DNA of 64,000 nt. Source: Streptomyces phaeolivaceus (GTDB lineage Bacteria > Actinomycetota > Actinomycetes > Streptomycetales > Streptomycetaceae). The DNA is taken from contig NZ_CP045096.1 in the NCBI RefSeq assembly GCF_009184865.1, positions 930,001-994,000 of the forward strand, given 5' to 3'. The first letter of the stretch is position 1; every line of letters begins with the position of its first letter. The position numbers and the translations under genes are program-made. Of the stretch, positions 16,795 through 24,785 are shown in pieces. The notes below the pieces were generated by a model. It was not told the DNA's origin. It saw only the letters and a list, made by a program, of their open reading frames with translations, and made no database searches.

Positions 16795-17661
16795 TCAGCC
16801 GGTGGTCGAGGGCGGTGCCGCGCTCGCCGAGGCCTTCTGCCGGTTGGCGTTGAACTCGGCGACATTGCCCAGGTGTTCCTGGTAGTTCGCCGTGAAACGG
16901 GTGTCGCCCGGCTTGACGGTGACGAAGTACAGCCAGTCGCCCTCCGCCGGATTGACGGCCGCCCGCATCGCCGCCTCGCCCGGATTGGCGATCGGGGTGG
17001 GCGGCAGACCCATGCGCCGGTACGAGTTGTAGGGGCTGTCGAGCTTCGTGTCGTCGACGGTGGTGTCCAGCGTCGAACGGTTCAGCGCGTAGTTGATGGT
17101 GGAGTCCATCTGCAGCGGCATCCCGCGCTCCAGCCGGTTGAAGACGACCCGGGACACCTTGCCCATGTCCTCCTCGGTGGCCGCCTCGGCCTGGATGATG
17201 CTGGCGATGGTGACCGCCTGATAGACGTTCATCGCGTTGCGCTGGGCCCCGGCCGTGACCTGACCGCCGTTGAACTTCTTGTTGGCTGTCTCGACCATGA
17301 ACGCCAGCAGGGACTCGGGGCTCGCCTTCTCCTTCAAGGGGTACGTCGCCGGGAAGAGATAGCCCTCCGGGTTGCCCTCGGCGTCGGCCGGCAGCATCAG
17401 ATCGGCCTTGGCCAGGGACTTCTTGGTGGATCCTGCGGGCAGCGCGAGGGCCTTGTCGACGGCTTCGTAGACCTGGCGGGCGCGCCAGCCCTCCGGGATC
17501 ACCAGGGACGTCGGACGCTCGGCCGCGCCGCCACCGCCCTCCACGCTCAGCAGCGGCACCGCCACGGCGGTGGCCGCCACGACGGCCCCGGCCGCGATGA
17601 GGGCGGCCCGGCCCCGACGCGTCAGTCGAATCGTGCTCCGTGGCGGAGTGTTCATCTGCAT
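16795..17661 (-). CDS. MltG/YceG-like endolytic transglycosylase, short paralogue
   Basis: 288 residues from ATG 17661 (a second ATG at 17655 is possible). An Arg-rich start and one membrane anchor (residues 18-40) are followed by a linker and the YceG-like domain: EGYLFPATY (99-107), ASIIQAEA with the catalytic Glu159, NRLERGMPLQMDSTINYAL and NSYRRMGLPPTPIANPG. MltG cuts nascent peptidoglycan strands and ends glycan elongation at the membrane. Streptomyces MltG proteins near aroE are much longer, so this is a short paralogue with a reduced N-terminal domain. It converges with the monooxygenase gene and lies downstream of the ABC exporter on the same strand. Confidence 0.82.
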   Translation of the reverse strand: MQMNTPPRSTIRLTRRGRAALIAAGAVVAATAVAVPLLSVEGGGGAAERPTSLVIPEGWRARQVYEAVDKALALPAGSTKKSLAKADLMLPADAEGNPEGYLFPATYPLKEKASPESLLAFMVETANKKFNGGQVTAGAQRNAMNVYQAVTIASIIQAEAATEEDMGKVSRVVFNRLERGMPLQMDSTINYALNRSTLDTTVDDTKLDSPYNSYRRMGLPPTPIANPGEAAMRAAVNPAEGDWLYFVTVKPGDTRFTANYQEHLGNVAEFNANRQKASASAAPPSTTG

Positions 17662-17704
17662 GCGGGCACGGTAACCCGCATATCACCTTAAACCCGGCAT
17701 ATCT

Positions 17705-19663
17705 TCATCTTGTCGGTTCCAGTTTCGGTTCCGGCGTCGGCGTCTTGACCACCTCTCGGTCCGACTTCAGCCGCGCGTCCCGCCGTACGAGCGCCGCGTA
17801 CCGTCCGCCGCGCTCCAGCAGTTCCTCGTGCGTCCCGCGTTCCACCGCGCGGCCGGAGTCGAGGACGACGATCTGGTCGGCCTCGCGGACGGTGGAGAGC
17901 CGGTGGGCGATGGTGACGGTGGTGCGGTTGGCGGAGAGCGCGTCGATGGCCTGCTGCACCGCGTGCTCGGTGCGGGTGTCGAGGGCGCTGGTCGCCTCGT
18001 CGAGGATGAGGACCGGCGGGTCGCGCAGGATGGTGCGGGCGATGGCGAGGCGCTGCTTCTCCCCGCCGGAGAAACGGTGGCCGCGTTCGCCGACGACCGT
18101 GTCGTACCCGTCGGGCAGGGCCGCGATGTGCTCGTGGATCTGCGCCGCCCGCGCCGCCGCGTGGAGTTCCTCGTCCGTGGCGTCCGGCTTGGCGAAGCGC
18201 AGATTGTCGGCGACCGAGGCGTGGAAGAGGTACGTCTCCTGGGAGACGACGCCGATGCCCCGGGCCAGGGTGTCGAAGTCCAGGTCGCGTACGTCGACGC
18301 CGTCGAGGGTGACCCGGCCGCCCGTGACGTCGTACAGCCTCGGCACCAGAGAGCCGAGCGTCGACTTGCCGGCGCCGGTCGGCCCGACGACGGCGAGGCT
18401 GCCGCCGGCCGGGACGGTGAGGTCGATGCCGTCGAGGATCGGGCGCGCCTTCGCGGGGTCGCCGGGGGTGCCCGGGGCGCCGGGGTCGCCATGGCCGTGC
18501 GCGTCGCCGTGCGCGTCGCTGTCGCCGTGCGCGTCGCTGTCGCCGTGCGCGTGGTCGTCACCGTCGTAGCGGAACTCGACGTTCTCGAAGCGGACTTCGC
18601 CCTTGACCCGGTCGAGGTGGACTGGGCGCTCGGGCTCGGTGATGTCGATCGGCAGGTCGAGGTACTCGAAGATGCGCTGGAAGAGGGCGAGCGAGGCCTG
18701 GATCTGGACGCCGGTGGAGAGCAGGCTCACGGTCGGCCGGAACAGGTTCTGCTGGAGCGAGACGAAGGCGACCAGCGTGCCGACGGAGACGGACGGGCCG
18801 CCGAGTTGGAGCGCGACACCGGCGGTCCAGTAGATGACGGCGGGCATCGCGGACATGACGACGGTGATGACGGCCATGCGCCAGCGCCCGGCCATGTTGA
18901 CCTTGACCTCCAGGTCGACGAGCCTCTCGGACTCGTCGGCGAAGGACTTGGTGAGCGAGTCGGCGCGGCCCATCGTGCGGCCGAGCAGGATGCCGCTGAC
19001 GGAGAGCGACTCGGTGACCGTGGCGGCCATGGCGGCCATCTGGTTCTGGCGCTGGGTGGTGATCTTCTTGCGCTCGTCGCCGACCCGGCGGCTTATCCAC
19101 ACGAACAGCGGCAGCAGAAGCAGGGTGACCACGGTGAGCCGCCAGTCCAGGGCGACCATGGCGACGACCGTGGCGATCACGCTGGTGGAGTTGGAGACCA
19201 GGGAGGTGGCCGTGGAGGTGACGGTCGCCTGCATACCGCCGATGTCGTTGGCGATACGGGACTGGACCTCGCCGGTGCGGGTCCGGGTGAAGAAGGCGAG
19301 CGACATGCGCTGCAGCCGGCCGTACACGGCGGTGCGCAGATCGTGCATGACGCGCTGGCCGACGGTCGTGGAGATCAGTGTCTGCAGGACACCGAAGATG
19401 CTGGTGAGCACCGCGCTCACGATCATGCCGAGCGCGAGCAGGCTCAGCAGCCCGGTGCGGCCCTCGGGGATCGCGGTGTCGAGGATCTCCTTGAGGAGGA
19501 AGGGGGTGGCGACCGAGGCGAGCGACGCGGCGCCGACGAGCAGGCCGACGATCGCGAGCCGGCCGCGATAGGGGCGGAAGAGCTTCAGGATGCGGCGGAC
19601 CTGGCGGGGCTGTTCCTGCGAGACGCCGGACGGCCCCCGGGCGGGTTCATTGTCGGGACGCAT
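17705..19663 (-). CDS. ABC exporter (fused membrane and ATPase domains) with His-rich insert
   Basis: 652 residues. The N-terminal half is a six-helix type 1 exporter domain (from LFRPYRGRLAIVGLLVG), the C-terminal half an intact ATPase: Walker A VVGPTGAGKSTLG, signature RFSGGEKQRLAIARTIL, Walker B VLILDEATSALD, and switch His in TIAHRLSTV. Between them, at about residues 368-395, an insert of repeated His-Gly-Asp-Ser-Asp-Ala units splits the usual start of the ATPase domain; it is encoded by 18-bp direct repeats. The gene is divergent from a MarR regulator that probably represses it. Drug or lipid export is the family norm; the substrate is unknown and the insert suggests metal sensing at most. 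Confidence 0.85.
   Translation of the reverse strand: MRPDNEPARGPSGVSQEQPRQVRRILKLFRPYRGRLAIVGLLVGAASLASVATPFLLKEILDTAIPEGRTGLLSLLALGMIVSAVLTSIFGVLQTLISTTVGQRVMHDLRTAVYGRLQRMSLAFFTRTRTGEVQSRIANDIGGMQATVTSTATSLVSNSTSVIATVVAMVALDWRLTVVTLLLLPLFVWISRRVGDERKKITTQRQNQMAAMAATVTESLSVSGILLGRTMGRADSLTKSFADESERLVDLEVKVNMAGRWRMAVITVVMSAMPAVIYWTAGVALQLGGPSVSVGTLVAFVSLQQNLFRPTVSLLSTGVQIQASLALFQRIFEYLDLPIDITEPERPVHLDRVKGEVRFENVEFRYDGDDHAHGDSDAHGDSDAHGDAHGHGDPGAPGTPGDPAKARPILDGIDLTVPAGGSLAVVGPTGAGKSTLGSLVPRLYDVTGGRVTLDGVDVRDLDFDTLARGIGVVSQETYLFHASVADNLRFAKPDATDEELHAAARAAQIHEHIAALPDGYDTVVGERGHRFSGGEKQRLAIARTILRDPPVLILDEATSALDTRTEHAVQQAIDALSANRTTVTIAHRLSTVREADQIVVLDSGRAVERGTHEELLERGGRYAALVRRDARLKSDREVVKTPTPEPKLEPTR
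18490..18556. repeat. 18-bp tandem repeats coding the His-Gly-Asp insert
   Basis: GCCGTGCGCGTCGCTGTC-type units repeat about three and a half times within the exporter gene. They keep the frame and add His/Asp-rich residues just before the ATPase domain. Length variation by slippage would change the insert without breaking the gene. Confidence 0.75.
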
Positions 19664-19749
19664 GGGCTCCTACGGGAGGTGAGACGGGTGGGGACGGTGC
19701 GAGGCGAGCCACGGTCGTGAACGGGCTCGACGACTTACGGAGCTTAGCT

Positions 19750-19793
19750 CATTGTTACCTATACTCACAATGAACATGGTCCTGATATTGTTC
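19750..19793. promoter_or_regulatory. Candidate MarR operators in the divergent promoter
   Basis: Two inverted repeats sit side by side between the exporter and MarR starts: CATTGT (19750-19755) with ACAATG (19767-19772), and GAACA (19772-19776) with TGTTC (19789-19793). The stretch is AT-rich compared with its surroundings. The position, ending five bases before the marR start, fits autorepression and control of the exporter. Confidence 0.6.
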
Positions 19794-19797
19794 CCGT

Positions 19798-20253
19798 ATG
19801 ACCATCCCCGACGCCGACGGGCTGCTCGCCGAGCAGTTGCTGCGCCTCACCCGCCGTGTGCACCGCATCCAGAAGCGCCACCTCCAGCAGAGCGGGCTGG
19901 AGATCACCCCGGCGCAGTCACGACTGCTGCGCGCCCTCGCGCACTACGAGGCGCCGCCGCGCATGGCCGATCTGGCGGAGCGGCTGGAGGTCGTACCCCG
20001 GGCCGTGACGACCCTGGTCGACGCGCTGGAGGAGAGCGGACGGGTGCGCAGGGCGCCCGACCCCACCAATCGGCGGGTGATCCGGATAGAGGTCACGGAC
20101 GAGGGCCTCAAGGTTCTGCGCGAGCTGCACCATGCGCGCCGGTCGGCGGCGGAGGAGATCCTGGCACCGCTGTCGGACGATCAGCGGGGGGTGCTCGGCG
20201 GGTTGCTCGACACCTTGATCGACGGGGCGCCGGTGGTGGAGCAGGGCTGCTGA
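19798..20253 (+). CDS. MarR-family transcriptional regulator
   Basis: 151 residues from ATG 19798. The winged helix-turn-helix is complete: LEITPAQSRLLRALAHYEAPPRM, then MADLAERLEVVPRAVTTLVDALEESGRVRRAPDPTNRRV and IEVTDEG in the wing. Terminal helices would form the dimer. It is divergent from the ABC exporter with two inverted repeats between them, the usual layout for a ligand-responsive repressor of an efflux pump and of itself. The ligand is unknown. Downstream is a strong bidirectional terminator. Confidence 0.88.
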   Translation: MTIPDADGLLAEQLLRLTRRVHRIQKRHLQQSGLEITPAQSRLLRALAHYEAPPRMADLAERLEVVPRAVTTLVDALEESGRVRRAPDPTNRRVIRIEVTDEGLKVLRELHHARRSAAEEILAPLSDDQRGVLGGLLDTLIDGAPVVEQGC

Positions 20254-20290
20254 GCGGCTCCGCCCGGCCTGAGGGCGGGTCGACGGGCAC

Positions 20291-20336
20291 ACCGAAAGGG
20301 GCCCGGCGCAGATCGCTGCGCCGGGCCCCTTTCGGT
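20291..20336. terminator. Strong bidirectional terminator
   Basis: A perfect 21-bp stem: 20291-20311 (beginning ACCGAAAGGGGCC) pairs with 20316-20336 around an ATCG loop. Its A/T-rich stem bases (GAAA/TTTC) give short U-tracts on both strands. It separates the convergent marR and symporter genes. Confidence 0.9.
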
Positions 20337-20380
20337 TCCGGAGGACCGGAGGAAGGAAGGAGAGGAGGGAGGAGGGAGGG

Positions 20381-21805
20381 TCAACTCACGTCGGGAACCG
20401 GCTGCTTGGACTCGTCCTTGGAGAGCACGGGAACCTCCGCCTTCACGGGAGCCCCGGTGGGCCCACCCGCTGCATCCCCGTCCGCCGCTTCCTCGTCCTC
20501 TTCCTCCACGAACTGGATCTCCCCGTCGAGCATCTTCCTCGCCCGGTCGGTGTCCAGCGCGCCCTCCCACTTCGACACCGCGAAGACGGCCACGCAGTTG
20601 CCGAGCAGGTTGGTGGCGACGCGCATCGAGTCCATGATGCGGTCGACGCCCAGGAGCAGGGCGACCGCGCCGGCCGGGATCGCGCCGAGCGAGGCGGCGG
20701 TCGCCGACAGCGCCAGGAAGGCCGAGCCGGGGATGCCGGCCATGCCCTTGCTGGTCAGCATCAGGACCAGGATGACGGTGACCTGCTGGCTGAGGCTGAG
20801 GTCCACGCCCACGGCCTGCGCGATGAACAGCGTGCCGATGGAGAGATAGATGGACGCGCCGTCGAGGTTGAAGGAGTACCCGGTGGGCAGCACCAGGCCC
20901 ACGGCGTCGTCCCGGGCACCGGCCTGCCGCAGCTTCTGCATCATGCGCGGCATGACGGACTCGCTGGAGGCGGTGCCGAGCGCGAGCAGCATCTCCGCCC
21001 GGGTGTAGCGGACGAACTTCCACAGGCTCAGCCCGGTCATCAGCTTCAGCGCGACACCCAGCAGCACGAGGAAGACGAGGGCGACGGCGTAGCAGAGGAT
21101 GATCAGCTTGGCGTAGGTCTTCATCACGCCGAGGCCGTACTCGCCGACCAGGTGGACCATCGCGCCGAACACGGCGAGCGGGGCCAGCTTCATGACGAAG
21201 CCGACGATCGCGAAGATGACCTCCTGGGCCTGCTCGATGGCGGGCAGGATCTTGGGCACCTTGCTGTGGCCGAGGTGCAGCAGCGCGGCGCCGGTGAGAC
21301 AGGCGAGCACGAGCACCTGGAGCAGCGCGTTCTCGGCGAACGCGCCGATCGCGCTCTGCGGGAGCGCGTTGAGGATGAACTCGCTCGTCGTCGGCAGCTC
21401 ACCGCCGGCGGTCTTCGCGTCGACCGCCGAGGTGTCGAGCTTCGAGGGGTCGACGTTCATTCCCGAGCCGGGGCCGAAGACGTTGGCGGCGATCAGACCG
21501 ATGAGCAGCGCGGCCGTGGAGGCGATCTCGAACCAGATCAGGGCCTTGAGCCCGATCCGCCCGAAGGCCTTGAGGTTGCCGGCCTTGGCGATGCCGACGA
21601 CGACCACACAGAACACCAGGGGCGAGATGACCGTCTTGATGAGACGGATGAAACCGTCGCCGAGCGGTTGGAAGGTCGTGGCCGTGTCCGGCCACAACCT
21701 TCCGACGACGATTCCGAGCACAAGCGCGACTCCGACCTGTGCGAACAATGAGGTACGCAGCATGCGTGCGACGCGTCGCGGCAGGGACGGTACGGACTGC
21801 GGCAC
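20381..21805 (-). CDS. Dicarboxylate/amino acid:cation symporter (DctA type)
   Basis: 474 residues of the DAACS family. Family features in order: SLFAQVGVALVLGIVVGRLWP (helix 1), IKTVISPLVFCVVVVGIAKAG, the hairpin-1 stretch GTASSESVMPRMMQKL, the FNLDGASIYLSIGTLFIAQ helix, TSKGMAGIPGSAFLALSAT (hairpin 2) and DRIMDSMRVATNLLGNCVA with the substrate-binding Arg/Asn/Asp region. The C-terminal 50 residues are an acidic, Pro/Lys-rich tail. It imports C4-dicarboxylates such as succinate, fumarate and malate with protons or sodium. Glutamate/aspartate is the main alternative. It lies 145 bases downstream of the PNGase-like gene on the same strand and probably has its own promoter. Confidence 0.87.
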   Translation of the reverse strand: MPQSVPSLPRRVARMLRTSLFAQVGVALVLGIVVGRLWPDTATTFQPLGDGFIRLIKTVISPLVFCVVVVGIAKAGNLKAFGRIGLKALIWFEIASTAALLIGLIAANVFGPGSGMNVDPSKLDTSAVDAKTAGGELPTTSEFILNALPQSAIGAFAENALLQVLVLACLTGAALLHLGHSKVPKILPAIEQAQEVIFAIVGFVMKLAPLAVFGAMVHLVGEYGLGVMKTYAKLIILCYAVALVFLVLLGVALKLMTGLSLWKFVRYTRAEMLLALGTASSESVMPRMMQKLRQAGARDDAVGLVLPTGYSFNLDGASIYLSIGTLFIAQAVGVDLSLSQQVTVILVLMLTSKGMAGIPGSAFLALSATAASLGAIPAGAVALLLGVDRIMDSMRVATNLLGNCVAVFAVSKWEGALDTDRARKMLDGEIQFVEEEDEEAADGDAAGGPTGAPVKAEVPVLSKDESKQPVPDVS

Positions 21806-21950
21806 GGGGCACTCCTCCGAAGGAACTTTCTGTCATGCGGAAAAGTGCTTCCGCGCCGATCACTATCGGGGAGTTGTCGCTCACCGGGAAGACCGCCGCG
21901 TTTCACCGAGGTAAATCATCGAACAGACGCCGCATCGCACGCATACGGCG

Positions 21951-23651
21951 TCAACAGCCCATTCGGTCCTCCGTCAGTACTCCCTGTACGGAGACCAGCG
22001 AACGGTCGTAGCAGCCGTCCGAGCCGTGCGTGCGATAGCGCTCGCTCGTCGTGCCGACCGCGTGCCGCTGGTCACGCGGCACGTTCGCCGTGTAGGTGGC
22101 GTCACCCGTGTAGGTGTCGTCGAGCCGGGACCAGGCCGTGCGCCGCCCGCCATGCGTCTCGGTGACCGTCGCGCGGTCGCCGAGCGTGAGCACGGTCCGC
22201 AGCCGGTCGCCCGCCCCGAGGGTCGTCGTTCCGTCCATCGTGTACGACCGCTGGACACGCGCCGTCCGGACCGGCCCGCCTCCGCCTCCGCTGCCGCCTC
22301 CCTTGACGGTGACCGTCTCGTCGTCGCTCCACCGCGCGTCGAGCGCGTCGGGGTTCTCGCCGTCCGACCATGTGTGCGTGGAGGTGTTGGTGAGGCTCCG
22401 GCGGACGGTCGTCGTGACCCGGCCGTGCGAGGTGTCGACATAGCCGGCGACGGTCAGCGCGTGGCTCCCCTCGGTGTCGAGACGGTGTTCCGTACCGGGC
22501 GTGTACGTCGACGAGTTGGCGAGGTCGCCCGCCTCGACCTTGGTCAGGGCGCCGGTGACGTGCGTGCTCTTCGCGTCCTGCCAGACGAGGACGTTGACCG
22601 GGGCGCTCCAGCCGGTCTGGCCCTCGGGCACGCCGACCACCGAGACCTCGATCCGGTGCGGGCGGCCGTCGTTGAGGAGGCCCGCGAAGGGGGTGAGGTC
22701 GTAGCGCAGGGGCTGGATGTCGAAGGCGCGGGGGCCGGGGACGACGTACCAGAGGAAGGGGTTGGACCAGCCGCCGGTCCAGACGTTCGGGAACGGCGCG
22801 GCGATTCCGGCCAGTTGCCCGTCCACGGAGATCTGCACCTCGCGGTACGGCCCCTCGTCCGCCTTGCAGGAGTACGGCGCCGCCTCGGGCACCGTCAGAT
22901 ACCAGTACTCCTCGCAGCCGCCGCCGGAGCCGGTCGCGTACACCTCGGCGATGACGCGCTCGCTGTTGCGCGGGGTGGTGAGCGTGGTGCCGTCCTGGAG
23001 GGTGAGGACCCGGTCGGGGACGGTCCTCGCCGTCTTCGCGTCGGGCCTGCCCGCGTAGAAGGTGAGCGTGACCTTGACGTCGAGGACGCCGGTGTAGGTG
23101 TCGTCGACGACATTGCCGATGAGCATCTCGACCGGCTGCGCGGTGCGCAGGGTCTCGCTGTAGCGGGTGACGTCCTTCTCCACGGACCACTCGATGCCGT
23201 CGGGCGAGGGCTGCGGGGTGGACGTCCTGAACACCTCGACACCGCCGATGTGGAGATGGCCGAGGCGGTCGAACTGGCGGCCCTTCACCTTGCCGTCGAG
23301 CCGCAGGACGACCTTGCTCCACTTCTTCCCGCACTCCGCCGGTGGTGTGTACGTCCCCCGGTACGGCGTGAAGTCCCTGAACTGCGCCTCGGCGACCGTC
23401 ACTTCGCACGACCTGGTGTTCTCGGGTCTGGCGACGGGCGGGGCGGCGGTGAGGGGGTCGTGCCAGTCGGTGCCGAACTCGGCCGGGACGGCGGGGGGTT
23501 CGGCGACGAGGGCGGAGGGTTCGACGACGGAGGCGGGGGTGGCGGCGGACTGGGCGGGGGCGTTGGCGGACTGGGCGGGGGTGGCTCCGAGGAGGGTGCT
23601 CGCCAGGAGGGTCGCCCCGGTGAGCATGGACATGATGATCCGGCTTCTCAT
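21951..23651 (-). CDS. Secreted PNGase A-like (peptide-N4-asparagine amidase A family) protein
   Basis: 566 residues with a signal peptide (MLTGATLLASTLLGATPAQS). An Ala/Pro/Val-rich linker follows to about residue 55. The body has family landmarks: RGTYTPPAECGKKWSKVVLRLDG, RQFDRLGHLHIGGVEVFRTS, TPQPSPDGIEWSVEKDVTRY, NVVDDTYTGVLDVKVTLTFY, GPYREVQISVDGQLAG, and FPNVWTGGWSNPFLWYVVPG. Plant PNGase A removes N-glycans from glycopeptides; bacterial members are secreted. Many aromatic and Cys residues support an extracellular fold. It lies downstream of the L,D-transpeptidase (79 bases apart) on the same strand. Confidence 0.75.
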   Translation of the reverse strand: MRSRIIMSMLTGATLLASTLLGATPAQSANAPAQSAATPASVVEPSALVAEPPAVPAEFGTDWHDPLTAAPPVARPENTRSCEVTVAEAQFRDFTPYRGTYTPPAECGKKWSKVVLRLDGKVKGRQFDRLGHLHIGGVEVFRTSTPQPSPDGIEWSVEKDVTRYSETLRTAQPVEMLIGNVVDDTYTGVLDVKVTLTFYAGRPDAKTARTVPDRVLTLQDGTTLTTPRNSERVIAEVYATGSGGGCEEYWYLTVPEAAPYSCKADEGPYREVQISVDGQLAGIAAPFPNVWTGGWSNPFLWYVVPGPRAFDIQPLRYDLTPFAGLLNDGRPHRIEVSVVGVPEGQTGWSAPVNVLVWQDAKSTHVTGALTKVEAGDLANSSTYTPGTEHRLDTEGSHALTVAGYVDTSHGRVTTTVRRSLTNTSTHTWSDGENPDALDARWSDDETVTVKGGGSGGGGGPVRTARVQRSYTMDGTTTLGAGDRLRTVLTLGDRATVTETHGGRRTAWSRLDDTYTGDATYTANVPRDQRHAVGTTSERYRTHGSDGCYDRSLVSVQGVLTEDRMGC

Positions 23652-23730
23652 GGCCGGAGTTCTACGGGGAGTCGGCGCCCCGCCGCAATGGGATCTCCGG
23701 CCACAACCGGGCTCGTCCGTACCGGGCGTC

Positions 23731-24570
23731 TCAGGCCTTCAGCTCGGCCTTGTCCCCCATCACGATCACCGGATGCCGCGCCGGGTCGAGGGTGCGCAGC
23801 AGGTACTCCATGCCGGACTTGGACAGGCTGACACAGGCCGAGGTGCCGCTGCCATGGTCCATGTGCAGCCAGATGCTGCCACCCTTCGACTGCCCCTCGG
23901 GACGTGTCGGGTCGATCGGCGAGGTGCCCTTGACGCGGTTGTAGTCGATGGCGATCACGTAGTCGAAGTCGTGCCAGTGCGACTTGGCCCAGTAGTGAGG
24001 CGCCTGGAACGACGCCGACCGGCTGTACGGCAACTTGGCCCCCGGATCCGCGAGGACCCCTCCGGCGTCGCTGAGCGTGAACACACCGACGGGGCTGCGC
24101 CTGTCGCCCTCCCGATGGTCGGTGGTCCACCCCTTCTTGCCGTTGTGCCCCTCCCAGCTGCGGGTCTTCTTCCAGGCCGAACCACTCTTCGTGTAGAGGA
24201 CCACCGTGGCGTCGGCGTCGTCCTTGCCCTCCCCGTAGACGGCCACCACCTGGCTGGACTCGGCGGGAATCTGCTTCTGGAGACGGTCGCCGACATCCGG
24301 GATACGGGTCGGATCCACATTCCCCGCTCCGGCGCGATCGGCCTTCTCCCCCGCCTTCGTGGCGTTCGTGTCGGCCCTGGCACCGTCGCTCGCGTCGCCC
24401 GAACCACCGCACGCCGCAAGGGACATCACCAGCGCACCACAGACCACGGCCGCGAGCCCGACCCGAGCCGCGCCCCTCGTCGCACCCGTGTCGTCCGCAC
24501 GACCCTCGTCCGCATCGCCCGTCACGCCGGTTCGTCCCCGCCTCGTACCGCCTATTCGCATACGGACCAT
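23731..24570 (-). CDS. L,D-transpeptidase (YkuD-type) lipoprotein
   Basis: 279 residues if started at ATG 24570; MRIGG at 24558 and an upstream ATG at 24657 are alternatives. A long Arg/Gly/Asp N-tail is followed by a hydrophobic run and lipobox LAAC (Cys54), suggesting a lipid-anchored surface protein. The catalytic domain has HREGDRRSPVGVFTL, SKSHWHDFDYVIAIDYN-type residues, then LHMDHGSGTSACVSLS with His236 and Cys246 as likely catalytic residues. Such enzymes form 3-3 peptidoglycan links or attach proteins to the wall. The gene faces the ABC exporter pair across a 215-base divergent promoter. Confidence 0.82.
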   Translation of the reverse strand: MVRMRIGGTRRGRTGVTGDADEGRADDTGATRGAARVGLAAVVCGALVMSLAACGGSGDASDGARADTNATKAGEKADRAGAGNVDPTRIPDVGDRLQKQIPAESSQVVAVYGEGKDDADATVVLYTKSGSAWKKTRSWEGHNGKKGWTTDHREGDRRSPVGVFTLSDAGGVLADPGAKLPYSRSASFQAPHYWAKSHWHDFDYVIAIDYNRVKGTSPIDPTRPEGQSKGGSIWLHMDHGSGTSACVSLSKSGMEYLLRTLDPARHPVIVMGDKAELKA

Positions 24571-24785
24571 CGTCGCACCGCGCACCGGACACGGACGCCC
24601 GCCGTCCCGCCCACCGGGCCTCGCACGGGTGGTCCCGGCCGAAACTTTGCCCGGCACCGGAAAACCGTTTGCCTCCGACCACGCCGCGACGCGAACCTTT
24701 CACGGCTGGCCGTCGACCCTCGCCGCCCCTTTTCTCCCCACTTCCCCCTTCTTCTCCCCACCCTCACACGATCCTCTGGGACGTC

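Noticed and set aside
14738..17686. A 982-codon open frame on the minus strand over ssuD, the monooxygenase and mltG
   Set aside because: Off-frame reading; the true minus-strand gene is mltG at 16795-17661 in another frame.
22026..23831. A 601-codon plus-strand frame over the PNGase-like gene
   Set aside because: Shadow of a minus-strand gene with signal peptide and family motifs.
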